Origin: Paragordius varius
Lineage: Eukaryota; Nematomorpha
Direction of reading: 5' to 3'
Assembly: GCA_964247055.1 (NCBI GenBank)
Contig: OZ176052.1
Location: forward strand, 6,262,001 to 6,326,000
Length of the DNA stretch: 64,000 nt
Below the pieces are notes generated by a model that was given only the letters and a program-made list of their open reading frames with translations, was not told the origin of the DNA and searched no databases. This document shows positions 47,600-58,988 of the stretch, in pieces (positions within the stretch are counted from its first letter, which is position 1; each line of letters begins with the position of its first letter). The translations under genes and the position numbers were made by a program.

Positions 47600-48345
47600 A
47601 TTCAACCATAAATTTATGCAATATTATTTTAATGACTTTTATATTAAAATAAATTTTAGGACAAACATTTCTAATTCTCAGTAGAAGTGTTCATTATTTG
47701 TTTTGGGTAGTAAAGTTAACAAAACACTTCTTCTTAAAAATTTTTGGTTAAATATCAAAACATGCTTGTATTAGATATAAAAACTAAAAAATGTTGCAGT
47801 ATTTTAACTTCTACAGTCCCAATAATTTACAATCATTCCAAAATTAATTATTATAACCATAATATACATTTTTATGACAGTTGTATTCACGATAAAATAA
47901 AGAAAAACGGCGAAAAAATTTGAGTTGAGGTTTTTTTTATTATTTAACATTTTAAAAAAATATCATTGTATCATTCCTCTAAAAAACCCTATATTTACAT
48001 TTGGTTCAAAGCTAAAAATATATTTCAAAATAACTAAGTTTTTCAAAAGCTCTAATGCATAAACTACAGCAAAAACTTATGTGTGAAGTATGCTGCATTA
48101 AAATTTTGCAAAAATTTAATTTTTAAAAAAATTATGCAGTTTTCTAGAGATTTATTTAAATATTAAAATTGTTTCTGCCCAATTTCGGCGTTATTGCCTT
48201 TATTTTAGGAATAAAGCCCATTTTAAAGGGTCTAAAAAATTGCGACTTGCCTCTAAAATTTTATTTAATATGTAGTGTGTTGTTTTTGGAATAGAATTAT
48301 GTAAAATATTTTTTGGAATATAGCCTCTAGTTACCAAAATTAGCA
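47600..48345. repeat. Repeat-derived stretch (families D and C traces)
   Basis: GAAAAACGGCGAAAAAATTT (47904) resembles inverted family D. 48075-48345 resembles a family C right half (GAAGTATGCTGCATTAAAAT; TTCGGCGTTATTGCC). No gene. Confidence 0.4.
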
Positions 48346-48348
48346 TAA

Positions 48349-49331
48349 CACAGTGTTCAGAAAAAATAATAAATTTATATTTTCTGATTAAAAATATCGG
48401 GATTCTCATGGTGCTTTTGGTTTTGGACCTAGAGTGTTTTAAGAAAGTTATTTAGATTTTTGTGATAACTGCTCCATATCGGAAAATGGCAATACTTGCC
48501 CGCATTATGTTAAATATTTCTAGGAAAATTAAATGGTTTATTCCAAATATAACTTAAATATATTATAAACAACATATACAAAGAAAAACAATATTCCTAT
48601 AAAATTTTTATTTTTGAATTAGGGCTATAAATGTCGCAAATATTTCGCCCTTTTACAAAGGCAAAAACGCTGAGATTTTGAGATAAAAAAATTTAATATT
48701 TGCAAAGGCATCATAAAATTTTTCCTGAAAAAATGGTTATTTTTAAAAACTTTACAAATTGCTGATAGAGAGAAAACTAACCTATATATTGAAATTCTAA
48801 TGTGATAAAAATGTACAGCATCATCGGATTATTTAAAAAAGTGTTTTTTATAATAAAAGTAATTATTATACTTTCCATCATGCCTCAAAATAGTATGAAA
48901 AACGCTTCAACAACATTTTGTTTAAAATAAAATTTTTTTATAAAAATATGCTTTTATCAAAAATATATTTATTTGATATCAAAATGCATATATTTAAAAT
49001 ATTTATCGGGCAATCTCGGCATTTTTGCCTTTTTAAAAAGTAAACTAGCACATTTCGGAAAAGTTAAAAAATTTGGGAATTAAGATTCCAACATCTAAAA
49101 TTAAAAATTTTTAATAATATTATTTTTTTATATGCAGTCTATGATATACTGTAGAGATATTTTTCGTATTTAACAAACGCAAATTTACGACTTTTCTACA
49201 TTCATCAACTACAAAAAAGTGCAGATAAGTTTTTTTATCACTTGTGAGCTTAAAAGCCAAAAGCATTACATTTTCCAATCAAAAATATATTTCATAAGGA
49301 TATTTTTTTACATCCAATATTAGACGAAGTG
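48349..49331 (+). mobile_element. Family C foldback element with both ends and TAA duplication
   Basis: The element starts CACAGTGTTCAG and ends TAGACGAAGTG, with TAA immediately outside both ends (48346-48348, 49332-49334). The left half (CATGGTGCTTTTGGTTTTGG) is mirrored by the right half (AAAAGCCAAAAGCATTACAT). 983 bp, non-coding. CACTG-like ends with a 3-bp duplication suggest the CMC/CACTA-type superfamily. Confidence 0.65.
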
Positions 49332-49564
49332 TAATGTGCGCAAATATGACATATTTATACATGAAGTAATTAGCACGAAAGTGGTGATAAATTTCTTAAT
49401 CAAGTTATTTTTCATACCACTCGATTTTATACACAATGTTAGAATACAATTTATATTTCAGATTCAGTGTTGCAATAATGGGAACACCGAAAGACAAAAA
49501 ATTGTGTCTATCATCCATTAATTTAGCAGATTATATCAGTTGTCTAAATTTTGCAAGCTGCCAT

Positions 49565-49970
49565 TAGTCAAACACACTGTGGCCCAACAGATATCTTTTC
49601 TGGCCGCATTTTGGCTCAAAAAACGCCGGGTTGTATTTTGGAACCAATATAATCAGAGGGACATTTTATAAATAAAAAATTTACGAACACAATATCATCA
49701 CTATTTAATTTACAAACTGCTAATTCTGTTGCCGAAATTCGAAATAACTTAAATCTTGATGTCAAGGATTACCTGGAGATACAAAATTATATAATCTCAC
49801 CAACGGTTCGATTAAACTTTTATCGAAGAAAGTAAATTTAATCAATTTTTGCTGACCAATTCACACGAATAATTAATATTAATTTAAAATTTAGTATATT
49901 TTTAGCTAATATTTTTTAAATTTAGTTTTTTCTTTGGTTCAAATTTTCGCGGGCAGTACTAAGAATCGTC
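49565..49970 (+). repeat. Degenerate family G repeat, copy 2
   Basis: Contains GGCTCAAAAAACGCCGGG, TGTTGCCGAAATTCGAAAT, GATTACCTGGAGATACAAAA and AATTTTCGCGGGCAGTAC, which align in order with 10105-11270. Identity of the element is unknown. Confidence 0.4.
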
Positions 49971-50339
49971 GAGAGCGTATGCGACTTATTCACTCTTCTG
50001 ATAGATATCAAACAATAATTAAGCATGTTACACATTAAACAACATATGATGATATTCTTAATATATTTAAAATTGTGTAACATTTCAATACAAATTGGCA
50101 AATTCAATTTCAAACTTTTTGGTGCTATTTTTACATCTTTTATTTTCAATTTTTTATATTCTAAAGTTTTTAATAAAAAAAATCATCAAGGCTGAACTGG
50201 TTGTAATATTAGCCTATTTGGAATAACAAACGCCTTCAATAAACTAAAAATTTACGTAGATATAAATAAAAGGTAATAATTTTAACTGATTTTTAATGTT
50301 TTGTTTTATCATGTTTTCTTCTCACATTTAGAGGTTACA

Positions 50340-51060
50340 TGAATACTAACACGATATACTTCTTTATGCGCTTAGAATGATGGGATAAAGATTATAAAAT
50401 GGATCAATTTAGCCAAGCTTGAGGTGGGTGTTCCCATTCAATTCAGGCGTGCCTTGCTCTTTGGCACCTGTTCCATCATTCTGAATAAACAATTTTTCCT
50501 ATCGTACATTACTTAGGTTATTTTATTTAAAGTTTTTTTTTCATACACTTCTGTTTTGCCATCAACCAACTAGTGTGAATAAGTCAGCATTAAAATCCAT
50601 AATGTATAAATTTAAAATGAAGTATTTTGTATATTTTTCGCTGGTGCTACTTGGTATATACGTTCCTTTAGATATATTTTAATGGGCGATGAGATCTTAT
50701 CAATTCATATTTATATTTGTGAATTTTTTAAATATTACTTTGTCTAAGGCTTTATTTATAATCTTTTATTAACCAATAGATTCTTAATGTCAAGAGAAAG
50801 GGGCAATAGAAGACTCTATTATTTAGAAATATATAAGGCAAAATTTATATAAAAAAATTTTATAAATATTATATTTTATCAGTATTGAATTATAAATATC
50901 GGGCTTACAACTATTTGTATCAAAAACAAATAAATGATTTGAATTTTATAAACATTAATAATTCATAAAATATTTAAATCCTTGGATAAAACGATAGAGC
51001 ATTAACATTATTTATATCCAAAAAAATAGTAAAATATAAAAGGTATAATAGGGTTGCATT
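50340..51060. other. Gap with a short GC-richer segment
   Basis: 50405-50475 is markedly richer in GC than its surroundings (CAAGCTTGAGGTGGGTGTTC; CAGGCGTGCCTTGCTCTTTG). It is bracketed by AGAATGATGG (50376) and CCATCATTCT (50473), an inverted repeat. No open frame or known small RNA motif was recognised. The rest is AT-rich. Confidence 0.35.
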
Positions 51061-51069
51061 AACATAAGA

Positions 51070-51435
51070 TCAAAAAAATAATCTAAAGGGTATGAGTCCA
51101 CCACCACCCCGTCTTAAATTATTATCAATGTCGTCACCAGAAAATGTGCCTTGAATTCTTTCTTGATTAGGATTAAATACAGAATAGGCACTTAATGTTT
51201 TTATATTACGATTCGTAGATGTTTGAAAATATATAAATATAAGGATTGATATGATAATATAAATAATTGCAAATCGAATATGTATAAAAAAAATTAAACC
51301 TAAAATCCAAATAATAGTTATTATTAAAATATATTTATAATTAAAAGGAGTCACATGTATTGATTCATCGACTTCGATATCTACTACTTCTTCAGTATTT
51401 TCTGGGAGGAGAGAAATTTCATCTTGTTCTTTCAC
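51070..51435 (-). CDS. SAYSD1: SAYSvFN-domain protein (SAYSD1-like), 3' exon
   Basis: SAYSD1 is a small ER membrane protein reported at ER translocons. The exon encodes about 121 residues: an acidic N-terminal stretch (QDEISLLPENTEEVVDIE), two adjacent hydrophobic segments (YILIITIIWILGLIFFIHI and FAIIYIIISILIFIYF), then the family signature LSAYSVFNPNQERIQGTF. The tail is Gly/Arg-rich and ends FRLFF. The reading frame opens with GTG directly after an ATAATAG acceptor, preceded in frame by a stop, and has no early Met. The initiator is therefore in an upstream exon (higher coordinates) that I could not identify. Confidence 0.85.
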   Translation of the reverse strand: MKEQDEISLLPENTEEVVDIEVDESIHVTPFNYKYILIITIIWILGLIFFIHIRFAIIYIIISILIFIYFQTSTNRNIKTLSAYSVFNPNQERIQGTFSGDDIDNNLRRGGGGLIPFRLFF

Positions 51436-52094
51436 CTATTATTTTATATTTTAATTACTTTATTTGAGCGATAATCTTGCAAAGATTGCAATACATTTTT
51501 TATATCCATAAAAATTTCGAACACATGGGAATACTAAATGCTACAAAACAGAACATTCGTTTGTTATTTTATCATTTTTGTATTTTTACCCAAGATCCTT
51601 ATATTTCATACTTGGATTTTTTTGCTAAAAACGTTAATTATATTATCAAACATTCCTACCTTGTGCAGTTTCACAATGTTATATACAAATCAAATTAGCA
51701 TGCCTTTGTTATAAAATGGGTTGAAACCCTAAGCCTGTATCAAATATTTTATTATGAAAATATGCTTAAAACTAAAAATTTTTGCACTAAAATTAAATCA
51801 AAATATAAGAAATACCACAAATTTATGATACATATATTTTACAAATTTAGACAAAAGGTTGGTGAATTAAAAATATTATTATTTTCGACATTTGATTATT
51901 ATTGATATATAACCTATATATTATCTGCAAAATCTAAAGTGTCCCAATGTTCAATGTTTTAAATACAAATGGTGAAGAAATAGTTTAATGGCAAACTTTT
52001 TTCTTATAACTAAAATAATTAATTAGCTTATATAATATTTAGGATTGTGGCATAAATATAAAATCGCTTAGTAACTTTAAAAGGTTTTATAATA
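51436..52094. other. AT-rich gap, probably contains an undetected 5' exon
   Basis: The missing first exon of the SAYSvFN gene is expected upstream on the minus strand. No convincing ATG exon with a phase-0 donor was found. The 73-codon plus-strand frame at 51477 has no family features. Confidence 0.35.
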
Positions 52095-52668
52095 TTAACA
52101 CTTCGATTTTGGGGTATCTAAATACCCCAGACTAAATTTAAATCAATATTTTTAACATACTGAAGGAAACGGTCTTAATTTAAATTTATGCTTCTATCCT
52201 AATAAAAAATATATAAATATTCCAAAATATCTTAATAAAATTTTGTATTGAAAAAAAGTTATATGTCAAACTACTTCGACGCCATTTTTATTTTACAAAA
52301 TTTTTGCAAAATATCGTCTTCATTTAATTTTAAGGGTAAAATTAAAGCTAAGATTTTATTTAAATTACATCTAACATTGATAGAAATAAAAAAAGCGGTT
52401 GATTTCGTATTATTTTTTAATTTTACCATTTCATACATGTCACGTTGACGAAATTTTCACCTTTCGGTTTTAGTTTAAAATAAGTAATATCAAGTATTTT
52501 TGGAATAAATTTTTTTATATATTTTAATATTATTAATGTTATATAAGTGCTAAATTTTGCCATGGTATATTCCTTCCATATTTAAAGTATTTGATTTTAA
52601 ACATGCCTGGGGTATCCAATTACCCCAATTTGAATCGAAAGGAAAATGAGTGTGTTGTAAAGTATTAA
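52095..52668 (+). mobile_element. Family B transposon copy 5
   Basis: TTAACACTTCGATTTTGGGG at the left and CCCCAATTTGAATCGAAAGG with TATTAA at the right. The interior (CTTAATAAAATTTTGTATTG; TCGACGCCATTTTTATTTTA) matches copies 1 and 2. Non-coding. Confidence 0.7.
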
Positions 52669-52769
52669 TAAAACCTTTAAAAATTAAAAGTTAGTGTTAA
52701 GGAAAATATCAAATTTATTTAACAACTTAAAATTCAAGATAAACTGCTTCCAAAATCGGCTGGTATTAA

Positions 52770-53280
52770 AATAATTACCTGATGAAATATATATATTCTG
52801 ATAGGAAATCAGGATCAACATGGTGTTTTTGGTTTTAGCCCTTACAATTGATTTAGAAAGTTATTAAGAATTTTAAGTGCTCCATAGAAAATGTAGCTAA
52901 ATGCTTCATTACAAAAATATCACTAATATATCATAAAGTACTTATAAAAAGCAAAACAATATTTAAAAAAAAATATTAATTAATAGATATGGGTTTCTAA
53001 AGCCCAAAATTTTTCCGTCCTTTTTAAATAAAAGTATAATCCGATATTAAGTGATAAAAATTTAAAATATATGCTAAATTTTGATATCAGCTAAAAATAT
53101 TTTTAAAAATATCCAATTTTTTAATTTTTTGCAAACTTTTGTTGAAGCGTACCACTATTTTCACGCATGAAGGAAACGGTGAAAAAACCCCTTAAAACAT
53201 TATAAAACACTTTTTCTATAAGAATGCTAAAGATTTCTATCGCTGTTTCGTTTTAAAACTTTGGTTGTAAGAAGACACAA
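52770..53280 (+). repeat. Family C left-half fragment
   Basis: Contains ACCTGATGAAATATATATAT, GATCAACATGGTGTTTTTGG and GAAGCGTACCACTATTTTC. No right terminus is present. Confidence 0.55.
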
Positions 53281-53552
53281 ATTTGATTTATTATAATTGG
53301 AGACAAATCAATGTTATTAAAGTTTTAATATGCTATAATTCTTACGCCTTACTATATCAAAATATATATTTTATCAGCTTATAATAATAATATTATGGGG
53401 TGGTCTATCTCTAAGATATTTATACTTGGATACAAACACATATATTTCGATCCCACCGATTCAAATAGGGTTGGGGACCCTAAGCCTGTTTAAAAACAAA
53501 TATTTCTTAAAATATAAAAACAAATCGAAACCCTTGCAAAAAGTCGCCCTTA

Positions 53553-53594
53553 CACTGCGTGTACAATCGGCGTGTATAAAAATAACCTGATATA

Positions 53595-53651
<57 letters not shown>

Positions 53652-54582
53652 GCAAAAAAATATCAGGATTATCATCGTTCTTTTTCTTTTGGCCCTTACC
53701 AGTTATTTAAGAAAGTTATCAATGAGCTGGTCATCTTAAAACTAACGCGAAAATTCCGCAATGCGATAATAATTTTAATTATAAGCTTAATTTTGATAAA
53801 ATTAAAATAAAATGCATACCTTTTTCAAAAATTTATATTTTAACATAATTTTATTAAAGCGTAATTCATATTATTTTGAGTCTGGAAGGAAACGGTTTAA
53901 AAACGCCTTTAAATATCAGTTCAATATTGCATTTCTATCACCTCAGAATTTCAATTAGATATTAGTTTATCTTCAATTTTATGCTAAATCAATATTGTGC
54001 TTCTTTACAAAAAATCAAATTTTATAACCTCTTGAATGAACTGGAATAGCATATTCGGATATTTAGAAAACATGTTTTTAAAAAATCCTAAAGCGATTTT
54101 TTAAAGTTGTTCTTATGCCTCAAAATAGTATGAAGTATGCGTCAACAAAATTTACTAAACTCAATTTTTGGAAAATGCATTTTTTAAAAAATATATTTAG
54201 GTGATATCAAAATTAAATTTAAAATTTTTATCGCGAATTCTCGGCATTTTAGCGTTTATTTTAAGAGAACCAGGCCATTTGGGAAAAGTAAAAAATGGGA
54301 CTTTCGGGGCCCACATTCAAAAAAGATTTATACATAGTTATTTGCTTTTTATAATCTAATGATATTTAGTAATATTTTTGGAATGAAGCATTATATTTCA
54401 CAAAAAAAATTAATTAAAAAGCTTCTCAAATTTTCCCTTTCTGATATGGAGCACTTACCACAAAAGTGTAAATAACTCTTATATCACTCGTAAGGGCCAA
54501 AACAAAATATACCATAATATCCTTATACATTTTTCTATTAGAATTAATATATATCAACAGGTTATTTTTTGTGCACACAGTG
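53553..54582 (+). mobile_element. Family C foldback element, full length, TTA duplication
   Basis: The left end CACTGCGTGTACAATCGG and right end TTGTGCACACAGTG are flanked by TTA (53550-53552, 54583-54585). The whole 1,030 bp folds back. Left-arm TAACGCGAAAATTCCGC mirrors right-arm TCTCGGCATTTTAGCGTTTA, and GTAATTCATATTATTTTGAG mirrors CTCAAAATAGTATGAAGTAT. A TA microsatellite lies in the left end. Non-coding. Confidence 0.7.
53590..53650. repeat. TA dinucleotide microsatellite
   Basis: About 60 bases of nearly pure TA repeats with one central ATACATA interruption, inside the left terminus of a family C element. Confidence 0.9.
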
Positions 54583-55325
54583 TTATATAGCAATGTGGGC
54601 ATCAAAATAAAAACATTTAAAAAATATATATAACTTATTTAATGGATAGAACCCAGATAAAATCTTAATCAATATGTCATGTGTGCATTAGATCAATATA
54701 ATAATAATGCAAAAAACACTGTTTTTTCTCTTTATATCAATGTTAGATATGATTATAAAAAAATAATAGTGTTAATTTTACTGTTCGATCAGTAAATTAT
54801 AATGTCGTCGAAGTAGTTTATGAAAGTTTTATTCAAAACCAAATTTTACATAGATATTTTGACTTTTATATTTTTATTGCGATAGAAGTATAAGTTAATG
54901 GAACGGTTCTTTCATAGAATATCTAAAATTTAGTCGAAGAACCGTAAAGGAAATTATACGGACAAAACCTAAAAATATAAATACAATATTTTCGAAAAGA
55001 CAACCATACTAATCTTAATTTTTAAAAAGATAACTCATTGTTTTAAATTGCAAAGTATAAAAATGATATTTATATTGGTTACGCAATCAATTATATATTT
55101 TACAATTTTAATTATAAATTATAAGAAAAATTAATCTTTAAAAAAGTATTGCTGTTTAGAAAAAAATATTTGTCATTATATTTTTACTTATTGACCGTAT
55201 AATTTCAGTTTTTACTGTATATATATGTAATATACTTCAAAAATAAACAATGTTTAAAAAATATAATGATGAATCATATATTTGAGGTGGGGGGGGGAGT
55301 AATAAAATATCCTGATAAAATAAAC
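54583..55325. other. AT-rich gap
   Basis: No gene seen. 54650-54950 holds a diverged family B-like interior in inverted orientation (TGTCATGTGTGCATTAGATC; GGAACGGTTCTTTCATAG). A GGGGGGGG run lies near 55290. Confidence 0.4.
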
Positions 55326-55560
55326 TCAGCGTCCAAAATCCAGGGTTATAAAAAATAACCTGATGAAATATATATATTCTGATTGCTTATAAAATGGGCT
55401 ATTTCTTTTAAAAAAATGCATACTTTTTACAAAAATTTAATTTTTAGCAAAATTTTTTTGTATCTGCCCAATACTATGCATTAAACGGTAGAACGCTTTT
55501 AGATATTATTTAAACAAAATAAATGATGCAAACTTATCGCTTCAGAATTTTATTTTAAAT
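55325..55560 (+). repeat. Family C fragment
   Basis: CAGCGTCCAAAATCCAGGGT followed by AAATAACCTGATGAAATATA matches the family C left terminus. It jumps to the interior (TAAAATGGGCTATTTC), so it is internally deleted. Confidence 0.55.
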
Positions 55561-56144
55561 GTTTGTTATTGAATTTTTCCGAAGTAAAATACACAATTTA
55601 TATTTAACATTAATTTGATAATGGACAAATATTTTAATCAAAATTCTAAATTCTGAGTAGAAATGTACATCATTAAATTATATGGAAAATGTGTTTAATA
55701 ACTAAAACCTTCTTAATACTGTGTCCATTAAGCATTTAAATACAGTATGCATTTTAATGTCTGTTAAGTAATTTTATTGCCTGCCAAATAACATAAATGG
55801 TTTATCAAAAGCGTAAAATACTGACCCACGAAATTATTTCGTAGTACACATATGAAAGAAGATTGACGTGAGAATTAACAGGGGCTTTAATTTGATGGAT
55901 ATTTTGTAATGTTAAATTTTGAGAATATTATAGCAAATTATGTTAACATTTGTAATATTGTTGTTACGTATTTAGCGGAATTTTGTGGGTTTTTATCTTT
56001 GATAAATTAATAAATAGTAAAATACGTATTTTAAGATATTTTATGTTAATTATTCTTATTAATAATAAATATTTTTCAACATGCTAAATACGTGTATTAA
56101 TGAATATTGGTATTATAATTTTATATAGTTGTTACTACCAATTA

Positions 56145-56835
56145 AAAAATACAGGTAAATATTTATTTGTGAAAATTTAAGTAGATTTTAGATTTTTGTC
56201 TTTTATGTTTTGGTTAATTATTAATAATTTTTAAGTATTTCAGACATTTTAATCAGGTAAAAATTGCGGTTTTAAATAACTTTAGTAAAAACTTAGTTTT
56301 TTTTTTATGTTTTGCATTGTTAATTGTAATTAATTACTACATATTTTGGACATTATAATTAATACAGGTAAAAATTGCGGTTTTTAACAAATTTAGTAAA
56401 AATAAGTTTTTTTTGTTTTTTTTATGTTTTGCATTATTAATTTTAATTAATTACTACATATTTTGGACATTATAATTAATACAGGTAAAATTGCGGTTGT
56501 TTATATATTTGGTATTATTGTTTTTTTATTTAACATTGTTAATCATAATTAATTTCTATATATTTGGAAATAATAATTACAGGTGAAAATGGCGGTTTTT
56601 AACGAATTTTAAATTTAACATTTTTTGTATTTTGTATCATTGTTATTTAATTAATTACTAAATATTTTGGACATTTAAAAAACTGGTGTAAATTGCGGTT
56701 TTTAATAAATTAATATACAGGTAAAAATTACTATGATTTGCGGTTTTTTAAAATATTATTTTTTTGTTTTACATTGATAGCTAATATATTAAATAGAGTT
56801 AACATATCTGAGCAGGTAAAAATGCATGTTACGGT
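56145..56835 (+). repeat. Tandem array in the left arm
   Basis: About six or seven units of roughly 110-120 bp, each starting near CAGGTAAAAATTGCGGTTTT. Most contain ATGTTTTGCATTGTTAATT and ACTACATATTTTGGACAT. The array is mirrored in the right arm. Confidence 0.75.
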
Positions 56836-58099
56836 TTTATGTTTGACATTTTATTTTCCAAATCAACTATTTATATTTTACAAACACCTTGTCACCAAAG
56901 ATTGAAAATAAGATCAAGATATATAAAACATCTTTTAAAGTATCTGAATATCGCCAAATATAAATAAATTTATTTGAATTATAAATGTATAATTACACAA
57001 AATATTCATAATATTATGTTTAAAATTAGCATTCTTCTGATATTAATACAGGTAATTTCTTTCTAATATTGATATACGATGCGGTCTGTACATGATGATC
57101 ATATCTTAGGTAGATTCTATCAACTAAAATATAAGATAGAAAGGTATTTATTAATATATTAGAAAATTGATACCTGGATTCTAGAAGTATTTTTAACACA
57201 ATTTTAAATGTTGGGGGCATAAACATTCAAAGTTTGAAAGGGAACTAAACAAAAACATTCAAATTTTGAAAGGGAACTAGATAAGGTTGACTTGGCTTTT
57301 TAACACAACTAAATTTGCAAAAAATTATTTTCTTCATGATAAAAAGTTCAAAAATGATACTTTATGTTTTTGCGTTTTCGTTTATCTTAAACTATAAATA
57401 TGAAATTCTTCACCAAAGCAATGTTAGTGTTGCCTGCTTAGTTTTTGGAGTGCTGTTGCATTCAAAGCTTTTGAAAAAAAATATTTGTTTCTATTTTCTA
57501 TTTGACGTCATTGGTGAAATCATATAAGCCTTTTCATATTTATAGTTTGGGATGGTAGTACGAAAATGCAAAAACAAAAGTATCATTTAATTTTTTATCA
57601 TGAAGAAATAATTTTTTGCAAATTTAGTTGTTAAAAAGCCAAGTCAACCTTATCTAGTTCCCTTTCAAAATTTGAATGTTTTTGCTTAGTTCCCTTTCAA
57701 ACTTTGAATGTTTATGCCCCCAACATTTAAAATTGTGTTAAAAATACTTCTAGAATCCAGGTATCAATTTTCTAATATATTAATAAATACCTTTCTATCT
57801 ATTTTAGTTGATAGAATCTACCTAAGATATGATCATCATGAACACACCGCATCGTATATCAATATTAGAAAGAAATTACCTGTATTAATATCAGAAGAAT
57901 GCTAATTTTAAACATAATATTATGAATATTTTGTATAATTATACATTTATAATTCAAATAAATTTATTTATATTTGGCGATATTCAGATACTTTAAAAGA
58001 TGTTTTATATATCTTGATCTTATTTTCAATCTTTGGTGACAAGGTGTTTGTAAAATATAAATAGTTGATTTGGAAAATAAAATGTCAAACATAAAACCG

Positions 58100-58770
58100 T
58101 AACATGCATTTTTACCTGCTTATCAATGTAAAACAAAAAAATAATATTTTAAAAAACCGCAAATCATAGTAATTTTTACCTGTATATTAATTTATTAAAA
58201 ACCGCAATTTACACCAGTTTTTTAAATGTCCAAAATATTTAGTAATTAATTAAATAACAATGATACAAAATACAAAAAATGTTAAATTTGAAATTCGTTA
58301 AAAACCGCCATTTTCACCTGTAATTATTAAAATTTCCAAATATATAGGAGTTAATTACGAACAATGTTAAATAAAAAAACAATAATACCAAATATATAAA
58401 CAACCGCAATTTTACCTCTATTTATTATAATGTCCAAAATATGTAGTAATTATTTACAACTAACAATGCAAAACCTCAAAAACAAAAAAAAACTAAATTT
58501 TTAGTAAATTTATTAAAAACCGCAATTTTTACCTCTATTTATTATAATGTCCAAAATATGTAGTAATTATTTACAACTAACAATGCAAAACCTAAAAAAC
58601 AAAAAAAACTAAATTTTTAGGAAATTTATTAAAAACCGCAATTTTTACCTGATAAAAATAATGCAAAACATAAAAGACAAAAATCTACTTAAATTTTCAC
58701 AAATATATATTTATCTCTGTTTTTTTAATTAGTAATAACAACTATATAAAATTATAATACCAAGATTAAT
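58100..58770 (-). repeat. Tandem array in the right arm
   Basis: The inverse of the left-arm array: repeated AAAACCGCAATTTTTACCT, GTCCAAAATATGTAGTAATT and AACAATGCAAAACCT. Two adjacent units (58430-58640) are almost identical, so unit number differs slightly between arms. Confidence 0.75.
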
Positions 58771-58988
58771 CAATACAGGTATTTAGCATGTTGAAAAATA
58801 TTTATTATTAAATTTAGGAATAATTAACATAAAAAATCTTAAAATACGTATTTTACTATTTATTAATTTATCAAAGATAAAAACCCACAAAATTCCGCAT
58901 CTAAATACGTAACAACAATATTACAAATGTTAACATAAATTGCTATAATATTCCCAAAATTTAACATTACAAAATATCCATCAAATTA

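Noticed and set aside
53590-53650. Origin or regulatory element in the TA run
   Set aside because: A plain microsatellite inside a transposon end, with no other supporting signal.
57026-57226. A gene for a small protein in the palindrome arm
   Set aside because: It is mirrored in the other arm as part of the repeat; protein-level constraint cannot be shown, so it is reported as an observation and not as a gene.
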